DNA from: a bacterium
GTDB taxonomy: Bacteria; Patescibacteriota; Gracilibacteria; UBA4473
Length of the DNA stretch: 64,000 nt
Direction of reading: 5' to 3'
Assembly (NCBI GenBank): GCA_009995455.1
Contig: JAACPJ010000004.1
Location: forward strand, 1 to 64,000
Below the pieces are notes generated by a model that had not been told where the DNA came from, made no database searches, and was given only the letters and a program-made list of their open reading frames with translations. The first letter of the stretch is position 1, and the number at the start of each line of letters is the position of its first letter. The translations under genes and the position numbers were made by a program. Below, in pieces: positions 19,701 to 28,286 of this stretch.

Positions 19701-22700
19701 GATTAAAGACTTCCAGGCTAGAGCCGGTGCGTCAACGTTTTCTAAATCTTGCGTATCTTTAACTTCTAATGGCGCATGTCTTTTGGCTTGAGCAATGATT
19801 TTATTATCGCCTTTAATCAAGGAATTAAAGTGTTGAGCACTAACCCACTCTTGGTCTAGTCTCGGCCCCAAATCACCGCTTGGAGCCACGTAACCATATT
19901 GATAATTTGGTTCTGGAGCATTCGCCAAAGTCGCTACCCCACCCGTTTTATTTTTAGTGAGCCAAGTCAGGGCAAAATTTTGCGCGTATCTTAAGTCCCC
20001 CGCTTCCCAACCAAGCAGTAAGGTCAGCAAATTTCTCGGGGCTAAATTTTGTACATCAGTCAGTTTAAAGAAACTGGTCAGTTTAAACTCTAAAGTGCCA
20101 AGCGTTAAGTCTTCATGTTCGGCTAAGAGTCTCACCGTCCCCGATAAATTCTTTGGCTTTAGCGCAATCGTTTTCTTGCCGCTAATAAAATTTAAGTCGG
20201 AGGTATCAATATCAATTAAATGCGACGTCCCTTCGGTGGCTCTCAGATTCATTTTACCGACCCAGTTAGGCACTAAGTTTCGATATTTATCATAAACCTG
20301 AACGCTTAATTCAATTGTTTCATTCGCATCAAAATCAACCGCTTCTGGGTTTTTATTTGGCAGAGATAAATCCACTTTTGCTGGCTCGCCAGGTAACACG
20401 GTGAAAGCCGTTAAACTGTTAACAAACCCTGGGTAAGCCAGTCTTAACTTAAAATTCCCCGCCAGAGTCCCAGGTTGAAACTTAAATTCTCCTTTGCCGT
20501 TAAACAATTGGACATTTTCTGGCAGAGTCCCTCTCACAATAGGTTCAGAACCAATTTGAAGTACAAAATCATCTTCAATTAATAAGCCATCTTTGGTTCT
20601 CGCTTCAATTTGAGCCGTAATAAAATTTTCATCTCCAGCTTCCACTTTTGTTTTATCAAAAGACACCTGAAACACCGGATCTTGAATCACTTTAAACTCT
20701 AAAGCTTTCGTCGATTCTTCGGCTAAGAAATCACTTAGAATTAAAATTTGAGCCGTGTCCTTCCCAGCCGTTGCCCGAATCGGAAGTTCTGAAATAGAAC
20801 CGAATGAAGCCAGCATTTGCACGCCATTTTTACGAGGGTCCGCATCGTAAGCCGCCCGATCAAGAATATCTAAGTTCTGAGTTTTCCACGTCCATTCATG
20901 CGGAACTCCATCCACAATATTATTAAATTTATCTACTAACTGTGCACCAATATTTTGGTAAAAACTCCCGGCCACTAAGTAAGGTGATTTTTTATTAAAT
21001 TGAATTCCCACGGCTAAATCAGGCAACAAGGTAACTTTTGTTTTATGTGGAGGTAACAAAGTTTCTGGTTGAGAAACATTTATTTCATAGGTACCGGTTT
21101 TAGTCCCCGGTAAGAACTTAATTCGAGCAATCCCATTTTTTATGGTTGTCTTGCCATAGTTTTCAAAAGTACCGCCCGCAGAATTAAATTCTAAAGTCTC
21201 TCCTTCCCAGTCACGCGTTGGGACGTCATTAATGTCTAAAACTTTAACTTCCACGGTCGTCCCATCTTCATCACCCACAATCAGTTCATCTTCTATAATT
21301 TTACTCCATAAGCGGTATTGCCCAAGTCGAACCGGAATCGGCACACTACTGAGTTTTTTCGCACTATTATTTAAATTTCGAGCGACGGCCGTCATATTAA
21401 ATTGGCCCCCAAATTCGCGTCCTTTAGGCACTAAGAAAAAAGTAATTTCCCCAGCCACTAATGGTAAATTTTGAGCCGGACTTATTTCAAAAAAGTCAGC
21501 GGCATCCGTACTATCAAATTCTAAACTAATTTCTGTAGAAAAATCGCCTTTCTGTAAATTACCAGCTGTATCTTCTAACTTAACCGTCACTTCAATTAAG
21601 TCTCGACCTTGGCTGCTAGCAAAAATGTTACCAGGAGTAACGGTCAATTTTTTACCTTCTAAGCTCACATTTAAGTCTTCAATAATGGGCTCAATCGGGG
21701 CATTAGTTCCTAGGTTTGGTCCAACCGCTACTTTTTTAGTCGTTGCCGTAGTAGTGGCCTTAATCGAGCAAGCCAGTCTCAAAGGCCACGTTAAAGTGGT
21801 ATTTGGAATAGAATCACATTTAGATTCTTCTTCGGCATTTAAAAAAGTATCAGCGAAATCTTCACCTAAAAACTCAGTGCTCGTTTCCCCTGTTTCATAA
21901 ACAAAAGCGGCTTCCTCACTTCGAGCCTCTAAAAATTGAAAATCTGGGTCAAAGTCTTCTGGTAAAAAAGCCATTTCTAAACCCTGTTCGGTCGAACCGT
22001 TTCCAATAATTTGCACGACTTCATAACCTTTAAAATCTGTCTCTTCAAAAAAATCATTGTAATCTTCGCTGCCCCGCATGGCGTGTTCAAACGCCTGACG
22101 ATTTTTAGATTCAATATTTAAATCAATCCAAGCCAACGCTTCATAAACTTTTTGCCAATCGAATTTAGCCATAATTTCATCCACAAAACTATTAGGAATT
22201 AAAGCGCCTGTTTCGTAAAATTTTGTAAAACTACCACCACAACCACTCCAGCGGCGGGCCTTGGTAAATTCATCTATCGCTTGTACCGTTTGACTAATAG
22301 TACATTCATCGTCGCCACCTCCACCAGTTCCCCCGCCTGGTTCAGTTGATAAACCAGGTCCAGCACCGCCTCCGGTGTCTGTGCTAGCATACTGAGCGAA
22401 CCAAATACTATTCTGGCCGGCAAACCCAGCCCCACTTGAAAACTGTTGGTTTGAAACCGTATTTCCAGCCGCCGTGATAGTGTTAATGTTATCAACTTTA
22501 GTCTGCAAAATATTTCGCATAGCGATTTGTAACTGGTTGGCATTAGCCACCGCTTCCCGCTGAGTAAAAACATTTGGGAATTCTAAACGATGGAACTTTT
22601 CGCCGTGGTCCATGAAAGACAAGGCGCGAGGATCGTCCACCGGCAAAGCACGAGTGAATTGCGCTGATACTTGATCCATAATGGTTTTAGGGCGTGGTTC

Positions 22701-24407
22701 ATCGTGCACCATCAAGCTAGAAAAACGAGCCGCATACGTTTCGTCTTCATTAACCGCTAGGCCAGGCCTACAACCATCAGCGCCTTGAAGTCCCACTATT
22801 TCTCGAGTTCCACGTTGCGAGAAAACCGGCAATTCAGTTCCCACGTGGTACAACGAATTAATGCCGCTTTGCCCACCGGCCCATAAAGTTCCTAAATTAC
22901 AGGTATTATAGCCAAAAGCATTGTCTTCGTAAGTTATGTTTCTGGCACAACAACCTTCGTATTTATCACTATTAAAATTTGGTTCAGAAACATTTTTACA
23001 CAAATCAATGGTATCAATATCCATACTTTGATTCGCTTCAACTTGCTGTGCAAACGGGAAGGTATCATTACGTTGTGAACCGCGAATGAGTGTACATTCC
23101 TCAGCCGTCATATTACCAGATGGTCTGACACCGTTCCAATAAGCGGGTTTATTCGTGTAATTCGTGCCCCCCTCCGGTCCAGACTCCTCGTACGGAACCA
23201 CCACCGTATGCGGCATGGCGACATCTTGTGGCACGTTAGCCTCATTCACGGCTTCCAGCAAAGCTTCTTCAACTAAGTCATTAAAGTAACGCAGCGCTAA
23301 AACCGACGCTTCATCTTTTTGTGAAACTAAAGCGGGCAAACTTTCTACATCAGCTGCCGTCCAACGGCCACTTCTTTCAACGTGGGTGTTCGCTTGGGTA
23401 ATCCAATTTTCATATAAGCGCACATAACGTTTGGCTAAGTTATCAATAATACTCTTCGCAAAATTATCGGGCAATTCAGATAAATTATCCGCATTCAAAG
23501 TTTCTAAAACCTCTGCCCGAGTTAAGCCAGAATCAGCCGCTAAAATTTCATCGGCTAAGGCTTGTTTTTCGTTTTCAGTGAGGCTGTTTAAATTCCCAGA
23601 ACTAATCCCTGCTTGTTCGGCTCTTTCATAAAGTCTTCTCAACCAATGCTTAGTATAACGTAAATACTGCACTTCTTCGACAAACTCAACCCACTCTTGG
23701 TAACGCCAATAAAGCATACTCGGCACGATTTTTCGTTGTCGGACTAAATCGGCAATAAAAACTTTTTTATCAAAAGTAATTTCGTCGCGGTGAATGCCGT
23801 GATTAGCATTAAAAAAATTACGAAGTTGTGAAACTCGGGTCGTTAAGTTATCGCTGGGAGCTTTAATAACTCCATGCCAAATTTCCGGAGCCATGTTTTG
23901 ACCGGTTTCAAATACAAAGCGTTCTTTTTCTTCGTCCCACAAATAACTGGGCTCATAAAAATCAGTGTAGGGAAAAACCGTCGGCCACAAATTGCCGTTC
24001 TTTTCTACCACCGGTAACGGTAAGTCTCCAATTAAAATAACTCCCTTCAGGTCTGCCGGCGAATCATCAGCCGGTAACCCATTATAATAAAGCTGTGCTA
24101 AACCTTCATAAATATCAAATGGTGACACGTCATTATTTAAAATAGTAATAATCACTTCCGCATCCTGAGCTTTTGCCACGTCGTCCGCATAACGCAAAAT
24201 AAGCGGCTTGAGTTCCGTCTGACGATAAATTTCATCTTCCACCAAAAGTGAAACTAGTTTTACGGTTTGAACCCCTGTTTTAGGAGCTAATTGAGCCCAA
24301 ACGGGCGCAGGGATTGTTCCACAAAGCAGACACACGAGCAGACAGTGCACTAAAAATTTGTTTCTAGCACGCTGACAAAAGACCCGGAAAGACCTTTGGA
24401 TAAGCAT
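13728..24407 (-). CDS. Giant multidomain surface protein (3559 residues)
   Basis: Signal peptide (VHCLLVCLLCGTIPAPVWAQ) after a basic start. In order, by eye: an N-terminal alpha/beta region with GVILIGDLPLPVV (about residue 120), faintly like caspase/gingipain-type folds but not assigned; a Gly-rich linker near 700; several Ig-like or invasin-like beta domains (about 910-1460); FG-GAP/VCBS-like calcium loops (VDADADGLKDVL near 1786, NEDGFTDLVVVD near 1887); a DUF11-like beta domain with a CTNC pair (about 2020-2110); a thrombospondin-3-like DPDGDGIPASHDHYPD followed by a Gly-rich hydrophobic stretch (near 2192) and a Cys cluster with CATC; a coiled coil (about 2490-2660); a Pro-rich part; DLDGDGQNEIL near 3246; and a FecR-like C-terminus. 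First gene of a four-gene exported operon with its own promoter. Probably a structural or adhesive envelope protein. Confidence 0.9.
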   Translation of the reverse strand: MLIQRSFRVFCQRARNKFLVHCLLVCLLCGTIPAPVWAQLAPKTGVQTVKLVSLLVEDEIYRQTELKPLILRYADDVAKAQDAEVIITILNNDVSPFDIYEGLAQLYYNGLPADDSPADLKGVILIGDLPLPVVEKNGNLWPTVFPYTDFYEPSYLWDEEKERFVFETGQNMAPEIWHGVIKAPSDNLTTRVSQLRNFFNANHGIHRDEITFDKKVFIADLVRQRKIVPSMLYWRYQEWVEFVEEVQYLRYTKHWLRRLYERAEQAGISSGNLNSLTENEKQALADEILAADSGLTRAEVLETLNADNLSELPDNFAKSIIDNLAKRYVRLYENWITQANTHVERSGRWTAADVESLPALVSQKDEASVLALRYFNDLVEEALLEAVNEANVPQDVAMPHTVVVPYEESGPEGGTNYTNKPAYWNGVRPSGNMTAEECTLIRGSQRNDTFPFAQQVEANQSMDIDTIDLCKNVSEPNFNSDKYEGCCARNITYEDNAFGYNTCNLGTLWAGGQSGINSLYHVGTELPVFSQRGTREIVGLQGADGCRPGLAVNEDETYAARFSSLMVHDEPRPKTIMDQVSAQFTRALPVDDPRALSFMDHGEKFHRLEFPNVFTQREAVANANQLQIAMRNILQTKVDNINTITAAGNTVSNQQFSSGAGFAGQNSIWFAQYASTDTGGGAGPGLSTEPGGGTGGGGDDECTISQTVQAIDEFTKARRWSGCGGSFTKFYETGALIPNSFVDEIMAKFDWQKVYEALAWIDLNIESKNRQAFEHAMRGSEDYNDFFEETDFKGYEVVQIIGNGSTEQGLEMAFLPEDFDPDFQFLEARSEEAAFVYETGETSTEFLGEDFADTFLNAEEESKCDSIPNTTLTWPLRLACSIKATTTATTKKVAVGPNLGTNAPIEPIIEDLNVSLEGKKLTVTPGNIFASSQGRDLIEVTVKLEDTAGNLQKGDFSTEISLEFDSTDAADFFEISPAQNLPLVAGEITFFLVPKGREFGGQFNMTAVARNLNNSAKKLSSVPIPVRLGQYRLWSKIIEDELIVGDEDGTTVEVKVLDINDVPTRDWEGETLEFNSAGGTFENYGKTTIKNGIARIKFLPGTKTGTYEINVSQPETLLPPHKTKVTLLPDLAVGIQFNKKSPYLVAGSFYQNIGAQLVDKFNNIVDGVPHEWTWKTQNLDILDRAAYDADPRKNGVQMLASFGSISELPIRATAGKDTAQILILSDFLAEESTKALEFKVIQDPVFQVSFDKTKVEAGDENFITAQIEARTKDGLLIEDDFVLQIGSEPIVRGTLPENVQLFNGKGEFKFQPGTLAGNFKLRLAYPGFVNSLTAFTVLPGEPAKVDLSLPNKNPEAVDFDANETIELSVQVYDKYRNLVPNWVGKMNLRATEGTSHLIDIDTSDLNFISGKKTIALKPKNLSGTVRLLAEHEDLTLGTLEFKLTSFFKLTDVQNLAPRNLLTLLLGWEAGDLRYAQNFALTWLTKNKTGGVATLANAPEPNYQYGYVAPSGDLGPRLDQEWVSAQHFNSLIKGDNKIIAQAKRHAPLEVKDTQDLENVDAPALAWKSLIVKNKTLTYDEAEKVWRWDGLRVIELGSEGGLKLLDRNFTLKPTRNIFIWNVYRNRDLLGTFKWVYSDQKLEIKENFTQNGALEIQLIDPKVYSDESLVGNSTNAGFGYVLLDQSKKEMTSRKLGSLEASIENETGTNYLAWGPDWGAAAHVAAGESLGNAVQLSSSDLLIFYGDPSLSVKLTNGTSPKTGFTKDMGQPLFKTVDGNIKTLFSVDADADGLKDVLALTGNKLWVSRQLKPNGKDRLQFKAPEMWLQLPGGIKSSLLLEGTNENWSLLQLDYSDQLIAWAWNDGQFEPTQVTWLGNSPIESFQTGVLNEDGFTDLVVVDENHSLWRWSWLGENRFATPELIAEFPPNFVFTDESLDNPNINLKLGFISYEGIEGDGVLAGNTTMIKTSPDARKITLTPDNLDEALIGSYYDETKSNPNQVQFVSLEDASFLGRADYTTESDKEQVIPGDIIEVEFKLSTTNTLDKVQLILPQDKYFSYVPNSFSCTNCGGAVEILQKSEREIFWARIPRLQRNSVATLSWQLQVEALPNLKVAVGDFENGFDTLDDIAVAWSEGDDPIMLYYMSSKAEADNPVVKPISDQNDVVEVSDAAITSAFDNTADPDGDGIPASHDHYPDTANGAESIGAGLLPGMLAGAIGGITASLLQGGGSCFHQPMSKAQNAPGLATNYNPPHATPGGKSGGRCATCLRNLRTYNMPTSTGRSASAVCLGLKRPNMASPVETDNCHVSTATQQFNETCPESGTNPETSRMLNNSSSFVQGSMNFQIPGNIDAASLNSKLQTQSGPISGRLTAGTDKASAWSSQQFVDLNRKTAESEPGANRVDSSPSFAGESGPNHLRPEGAMDEAQNALEAGDTVNFTREPVPVVIPSTKASELKSAESEFTINKEAFETELESVIPADTENFQNSLEALVEAYPEMVTTELADLPDEELLRASFTRYQIQLRDFAAAYKAVCLENETNQVTESCKVAQSYMLQAQTDFNQLRTLQETGLASLVTARAEAEVALEELAAKEPTLAPALADYAESLETAVEARSTLEGFVQKFTESFDNTKDLITSATDRVLEIREIENQVVAATTQMTEIYAKQQEAFEAKETQKQNEWMAASAVNQAQHSAEQGVMNQFYNFSLTYQTDIVDRGTLLPWKTNNGINGDLPITTLPVFPQVKQDAKNSTPGRMDVTLPEVQVETVDLGPLKTMEEVPPMPEVSNDLAADIEQLSFEINPVEEMASLTAGLERWKALAQALETEQLFPDLNSEAVLSGNFTPLPSVPANLSVEGLKAMAALTPESLPKRLEPVVTPELPAFNTVPKVIQPPLDFAANLPQLPIDQKPFTPPPPSTLPKVPQLLAAAQPAFARMGKIGAYRIGASPVSEWDVKPHVERRTGRTSLDGNRDFTAAALDFKPYAEVAQNLNITSATGINDMFNSLGENWKNFSSSITESLSFPNTPNLPAVQTPLPTEPIEAVSLLPSQNWALLQKAAWQYRGLMPELKVWEDWVIASEPIDTVATQKWLTDYRETWNNYLVKLNDYENQLSAENRALAKLANQDKLAFWESPQVLALVPKLGRQFTADETPSLNLSIPDREFISKPLNLDLPDISVSDFDYFNVPGFDLPGNNVADLLSTGVVSNDGDGSLTDKEKEDLQNAGLKPGMYYAKSENAEVDLLHTMPFYGVEAQTGADLDGDGQNEILYTLRQRTVYLKRSPSFEPEVIKSATLKQWPQAEFLAAELPLKSFDTTPFWSQMNLDVVPYSANSNPFYEWILESKIDGAPEFIHGIFTQKEIEPETKQKTMAQVTRVTGEVEVAQLSRIDFPVRTKEVCLGLEPYQIYYDDVLIRAGNKPATLWTYLHPLRGREAQEKQWTLNPGEALRLEYADVCLTEGEASWQQTDEEDFMSRKSLLNNEALSDGSVLTLKSDSKVEVLLADGQSIDIEGPVTYYWNQILPGEVPEAQQIPSLNYYMTYNKLRTWRDGLPSITQSLPAHPSVLPWQN

Positions 24408-24435
24408 TAAACTGCGTTGATTGTGAGTCCTATTT

Positions 24436-24464
24436 ATTCTAAAGACGTTCTATCCCAAAACCAA
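24436..24464 (-). promoter_or_regulatory. Promoter of the giant surface-protein operon
   Basis: On the minus strand TTGGTT, a 17-base spacer and TAGAAT, 28 bases before the ATG of the 3559-residue protein. Confidence 0.6.
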
Positions 24465-24497
24465 GTCATTACGGTTGCCTAAACCCTGTAATCACGG

Positions 24498-24506
24498 TGA
24501 TATAAT
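24498..24506 (+). promoter_or_regulatory. Extended -10 promoter upstream of the 135-residue protein
   Basis: TGATATAAT (TG, one base, then a perfect TATAAT) 47 bases before ATG 24554. No clear -35 at the right distance, as expected for extended -10 promoters. Confidence 0.55.
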
Positions 24507-24553
24507 CTTTAAAGAGGTTGCATTTAATCTCATTTAATTTAATAAATATATAA

Positions 24554-24961
24554 ATGAAATCCACATTGGTTTTTGATGTCAGCGGAATTAACAGTCAAGG
24601 GGAAGAAGTCTTTCCAGCACCGGAATATTTTCCTGAGTTTTTTAATTTGGTCGGGGCTATGGTGGAAAAACATCCACAATTAGTGATGGCTGTTCTGGAA
24701 GCCTTAGAAAACGATTTTGAATCACTGGGAATTCAAGACGACATATTTAATGTTTTTAATTTACCAGAAGATAGAGATATAAATGAAGACGGTACGCCCG
24801 TTGATAAGCCAGGTGACATTGTGCTTTTACACGATACCGACATTTTAATTAATGGAATTAGGCTGAGAGTTTTTTTTACCATTGACCCAACTTTAGTGGG
24901 ATTAAGGCCAGAACAAATATTGGCCGTAACCGACTTAGTACCACCCCGCCGCAAACATTAA
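24554..24961 (+). CDS. Small acidic cytoplasmic protein, unknown function
   Basis: A 135-residue protein without signal peptide. Acidic, with a mixed alpha/beta look (MKSTLVFDVSGINSQGEE at the start and GIRLRVFFTIDPTLVGLRP in the second half). It has its own extended -10 promoter and its last four bases overlap the end of the convergent glycosyltransferase gene. No family recognised. Size and composition resemble the 123-residue product of 27915-28286 (both acidic, both with long helix-forming stretches), but no clear homology is visible. Confidence 0.65.
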   Translation: MKSTLVFDVSGINSQGEEVFPAPEYFPEFFNLVGAMVEKHPQLVMAVLEALENDFESLGIQDDIFNVFNLPEDRDINEDGTPVDKPGDIVLLHDTDILINGIRLRVFFTIDPTLVGLRPEQILAVTDLVPPRRKH

Positions 24962-26097
24962 CTTAAAGCTTGTTTATAAACTTCTAAGGTTTTATTAGCC
25001 GTTTGATCCCAACTGAAATTATTTATGTGCTCTAAACCAAGGGCTTTCAAGGCGGCTTGTTTTTCACGGTTATGCAACAGTTTATCCAACACCTGCGTCA
25101 TATCATCCAAACTATGAGGATTAAAATACTCCGCCGCCTTTCCACAAACTTCAGGCAATGAGGCTGCATCAGAAACCGCCACAGGCGTTCCGCAGGCCAT
25201 CGCTTCAAGGGGTGGCAAACCAAAGCCTTCGTAAAAAGAGGGGCAGACATAAATTTGCGCCGCATTAAACAAGGCAATCAAATCTTTAATATTAACGAGC
25301 CCCACTAATAAAACCGAGCTTTCTATATTATGGGTTTTAATCGTTTCGATAACCTCTGGGTAATGCGGATCGTTTTTCCCCGTTATAACCAGTTTTAAAT
25401 CGGCAAAATCTGGCTGTTTTTGCAACGCAGCAAAAGCTTCAATTAATCCCACTAAATTTTTGTGTTCGCGCCAATTACCGGTGTAGAGAATGAAATTTTC
25501 TAATCCGAATTTCTGTTTCACGTCAGTTACTTCATCATCGGTTATAATTTGAAACTCTGGTGAAGGGGCAATGTGTATGGCCGAAATCTTTTCGCTGGCC
25601 GTGCCAAACAACTTAATGACATCTTTTTTGGTATGTTCTGAAACCGTAATTATATGCAAAGCCGCTTTGACCGCGTGTCTTATAACTAATTTGTAAGCGA
25701 GTTTTCGCCACCAAGCGTTCATTTTTTTTCCAGGGTAAAAAGAAATCGTCGTGTCATGAATCGTTACAACAAATTTTCGCCAATAAAGCAGCGGCAAATT
25801 AAAGTGTGAGAAATGCACTAAATCACATTTTTCTTTATACAGTAACCAAGCAAAGTTTAATTGCTCCGCTAAACTGTAGTGCCCAGCGTTCACGCAGACT
25901 TTTTTAACATGAGCCGGAAATTCAAACTCACTAAACTGCGGTTCATTCAAAAAAATCACCCACTCCAAAGATTGATCTTTGAAAGACTTCTCTTTGAAAA
26001 GACGTTTGGTTAATTCAAAGTTATAACGCCCAATGCCGGTAAAAGCATCAGAAAACATCCGGGCATCAATTCCAATTTTAAATGATTTTTTTGGCAT
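24958..26097 (-). CDS. Glycosyltransferase, GT4-type (GT-B fold)
   Basis: A 379-residue protein. N-terminal [21 protein letters not shown] is the donor-side glycine-rich start of GT4 mannosyltransferase-like enzymes. The second Rossmann domain shows [20 protein letters not shown], and the nucleotide-sugar binding signature [21 protein letters not shown] with the E-x7-E pair. It would transfer a sugar from a nucleotide donor in the cytoplasm, probably to a surface glycan or glycoprotein. The sugar cannot be told. Adjacent to tRNA-His on the same strand; no other glycan gene is next to it, though a flippase and galU lie elsewhere in the window. Confidence 0.88.
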   Translation of the reverse strand: MPKKSFKIGIDARMFSDAFTGIGRYNFELTKRLFKEKSFKDQSLEWVIFLNEPQFSEFEFPAHVKKVCVNAGHYSLAEQLNFAWLLYKEKCDLVHFSHFNLPLLYWRKFVVTIHDTTISFYPGKKMNAWWRKLAYKLVIRHAVKAALHIITVSEHTKKDVIKLFGTASEKISAIHIAPSPEFQIITDDEVTDVKQKFGLENFILYTGNWREHKNLVGLIEAFAALQKQPDFADLKLVITGKNDPHYPEVIETIKTHNIESSVLLVGLVNIKDLIALFNAAQIYVCPSFYEGFGLPPLEAMACGTPVAVSDAASLPEVCGKAAEYFNPHSLDDMTQVLDKLLHNREKQAALKALGLEHINNFSWDQTANKTLEVYKQALS

Positions 26098-26141
26098 CGC
26101 GAATAAGCCTACAAGAGGAATGTTAAAGTGTAAAAATTAAA

Positions 26142-26217
26142 TGGGGCGAGCGATGGGGATCGAACCCACGGCCAGCGGTACCACAAACCGCTGCTCTACC
26201 ACTGAGCTACGCTCGCC
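26142..26217 (-). tRNA. tRNA-His(GTG)
   Basis: Full cloverleaf on the minus strand. Anticodon loop TTGTGGT between GCGGT and ACCGC gives GTG. The diagnostic extra G at position -1 pairs with discriminator C73, and CCA is encoded (26142-26144). T-arm GTGGGTTCGATCCCCAT. Unlike the other three tRNAs here, no terminator hairpin or T-arm copy follows it. Confidence 0.95.
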
Positions 26218-26242
26218 GTCTTAATGAGTAAAAGCGAGGCAG

Positions 26243-26270
26243 ATCGTAGGAAAATTTTCACACAACGCAA
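26243..26270 (-). promoter_or_regulatory. Possible tRNA-His promoter
   Basis: On the minus strand TTGCGT, a 16-base spacer and TACGAT, 25 bases before the mature tRNA 5' end. Confidence 0.5.
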
Positions 26271-26351
26271 CTTTAATCGTTAATAAGCTCGAACCTTAAT
26301 TTGCCACATCAAAGTTTTGAAATAAAAAATTACATTTATACTCTGCTCAGC

Positions 26352-27911
26352 ATGAACAAACAAATACTTTTAAAAACGATAATTTTTACTTTAGGCCTTT
26401 TTATAATTAGTGGGAGCGCCTGGGTTATGCGCGACGCCATCGCCCAAATGATCACTCCAACCCAAGCGGGAATCACCACGCCAAATCCAAATACTATTGA
26501 AAACGTTACGCCAGCCAAAGCGGGCGTACCTCGTCAGGTTTCATACATGGGAAGACTCAAAGAGGCCAGAACCTTAATGAATCACGATTACTTTGCCTTA
26601 GCCAGTAATGAAATCGCTGAAGCTCTAAAGCAAAAACCAGATTACATTGAACCGTACTTAATTTTAGCCGAAATTTATCTGCGCAGTGGAGATGTGTGGA
26701 AACTTGAAAATTTAATTTTAGAACTCGAAAAGCGTTTCCCAGAAAGCCAAGAAATTTTAGTCATTAGAACGCGGCAATGGATTGCGGCTCGAAAATTCTC
26801 TGAGGTTTTAGAGATTATGAACCAAAGTGATAACTTACCACCAGAACTAGAATTTTATAAAGCGGTTTTACTAGCGCTGCAAAACGATCATACGGGCGCA
26901 AGAGAAATTCTTAAAAATTTGCAAAAACTGGATGTCGTCACCGAGGCGCCAATTGTCTCTGAAGATGGATTACTAGACCCTTATGAAGGAGAACGAGTGC
27001 TCACTTCGGATGTCGCGGTAAAAATTAAAGAACTTTCAATTGTCTATGAAGAATTTGATAATTTAGCCGAAGGCAAAAACGCCCATTTATTTGCGGAAAT
27101 GGCCAAAGTTTTAGCGACTTATAATGAAGGCACTTTGGCCCGAGAACTCGCTGACACAGCCATTAAAGAAGATGTAAATTATATTGATGCCTGGATACTA
27201 CGCGGTTACGCACAAATGCTTCTCCGTGACTACGCTCGTGCCGAACTCGATTTAAGACACGCTTATGAACTTGATCCACTTCGGCCAGAAACTCAGTACT
27301 TCTTAGCCTTAAGTTTGTACGAACAAAAGAAATTAGACGATGCGGCTTTATTCTTTGAAAAAGCCCTCGACTATGATTTTGAATTCTCCGCTGAGGTGCG
27401 TTGGAAATTACTCGACATTTTTTCTTCTCAACAAAAATACGATCAAGTGATCGAACTCTACCGAGACTTGCTGGATTACGATACCGAATCTGAAAAATTT
27501 ATTTCAGCAATTCATACAGCCGTAGACTTACTAAAAGAACCAAAAGTGGCTTTAGAATTTAGCACCATTTTATACGAACAAGATCCGAGCGATGTCATGG
27601 CGGCCAACGTTCATGGCTGGGCTTTAATCGCGAATGAAAAATATATAGAAGCAGGCCAAATTCTCGAAGCGGCTCGAATTATTGATCCTCAAAACCCGCG
27701 AACGTATTTAAATCTAGGGCTTTTATTTGAAGAACAAAACAAATTCGAAGACGCCAAACGGTACTATAAAAAATGTTACGAACTGGGCAAAGACAATGCC
27801 GAATACAACAGTGTCGTTAATTTAGCCGTTGATAAATATAATCAACTGATTGAAAGCGACCAAAGGCCAGCAGATTTAGCCGCTCCCATTAACCCACCAA
27901 GTTCGCCATAA
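26352..27911 (+). CDS. Membrane-anchored TPR protein
   Basis: About 519 residues from ATG 26352. A TTG codon at 26301 would add 17 residues before the signal anchor and is less likely. One N-terminal hydrophobic segment (TIIFTLGLFIISGSAWVM), a short Thr/Pro linker, then tetratricopeptide repeats through most of the protein (for example YIDAWILRGYAQMLLRDYARAEL, DPLRPETQYFLALSLYEQKK, DPQNPRTYLNLGLLFEEQNK, split here by repeat). TPRs make protein-binding scaffolds; the repeats probably face the outside of the membrane. Partner unknown. Confidence 0.85.
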   Translation: MNKQILLKTIIFTLGLFIISGSAWVMRDAIAQMITPTQAGITTPNPNTIENVTPAKAGVPRQVSYMGRLKEARTLMNHDYFALASNEIAEALKQKPDYIEPYLILAEIYLRSGDVWKLENLILELEKRFPESQEILVIRTRQWIAARKFSEVLEIMNQSDNLPPELEFYKAVLLALQNDHTGAREILKNLQKLDVVTEAPIVSEDGLLDPYEGERVLTSDVAVKIKELSIVYEEFDNLAEGKNAHLFAEMAKVLATYNEGTLARELADTAIKEDVNYIDAWILRGYAQMLLRDYARAELDLRHAYELDPLRPETQYFLALSLYEQKKLDDAALFFEKALDYDFEFSAEVRWKLLDIFSSQQKYDQVIELYRDLLDYDTESEKFISAIHTAVDLLKEPKVALEFSTILYEQDPSDVMAANVHGWALIANEKYIEAGQILEAARIIDPQNPRTYLNLGLLFEEQNKFEDAKRYYKKCYELGKDNAEYNSVVNLAVDKYNQLIESDQRPADLAAPINPPSSP

Positions 27912-27914
27912 GGT

Positions 27915-28286
27915 TTAATTAGAATCACTAATTGGGAGCTGCGCATTTAGGGCTGATAAAACTTCAGATCGAAGCAGGCCAATTTCTTCAGGCAGAACCG
28001 CCAAGCAGGGATATTCATCATCTTCAAATAAATCTTCTATGAATACTTGGTCACCTTCTTCTTCATTATCGACAAAATAATAGTATATAAGTAAGTAGCC
28101 AGCATTAATCTGAGGGGGCTCAAATAATTCCGTATCTGGCTCTAATAAAATATCAGACATGGCGTCTAATCGCCCAAGCGCGAACAATCTTAACCTATCG
28201 GTAATTTCAGAGTGAAGTTCTGCATCTAAATTTACTTCTTGAGAAAAAGCATCAATTCCAGCGTAACTTAACACCACTTCTAACAT
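27915..28286 (-). CDS. Small acidic protein, unknown function
   Basis: 123 residues from ATG 28284-28286. The same frame stays open upstream to 28691, but that extension has a different amino-acid style and overlaps a better plus-strand reading, so the short form is chosen. Strongly acidic (EEEGDQVFIEDLFEDDEYP) with helical ends and no signal peptide. It converges on the TPR gene with three bases between. No family recognised. Confidence 0.55.
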   Translation of the reverse strand: MLEVVLSYAGIDAFSQEVNLDAELHSEITDRLRLFALGRLDAMSDILLEPDTELFEPPQINAGYLLIYYYFVDNEEEGDQVFIEDLFEDDEYPCLAVLPEEIGLLRSEVLSALNAQLPISDSN

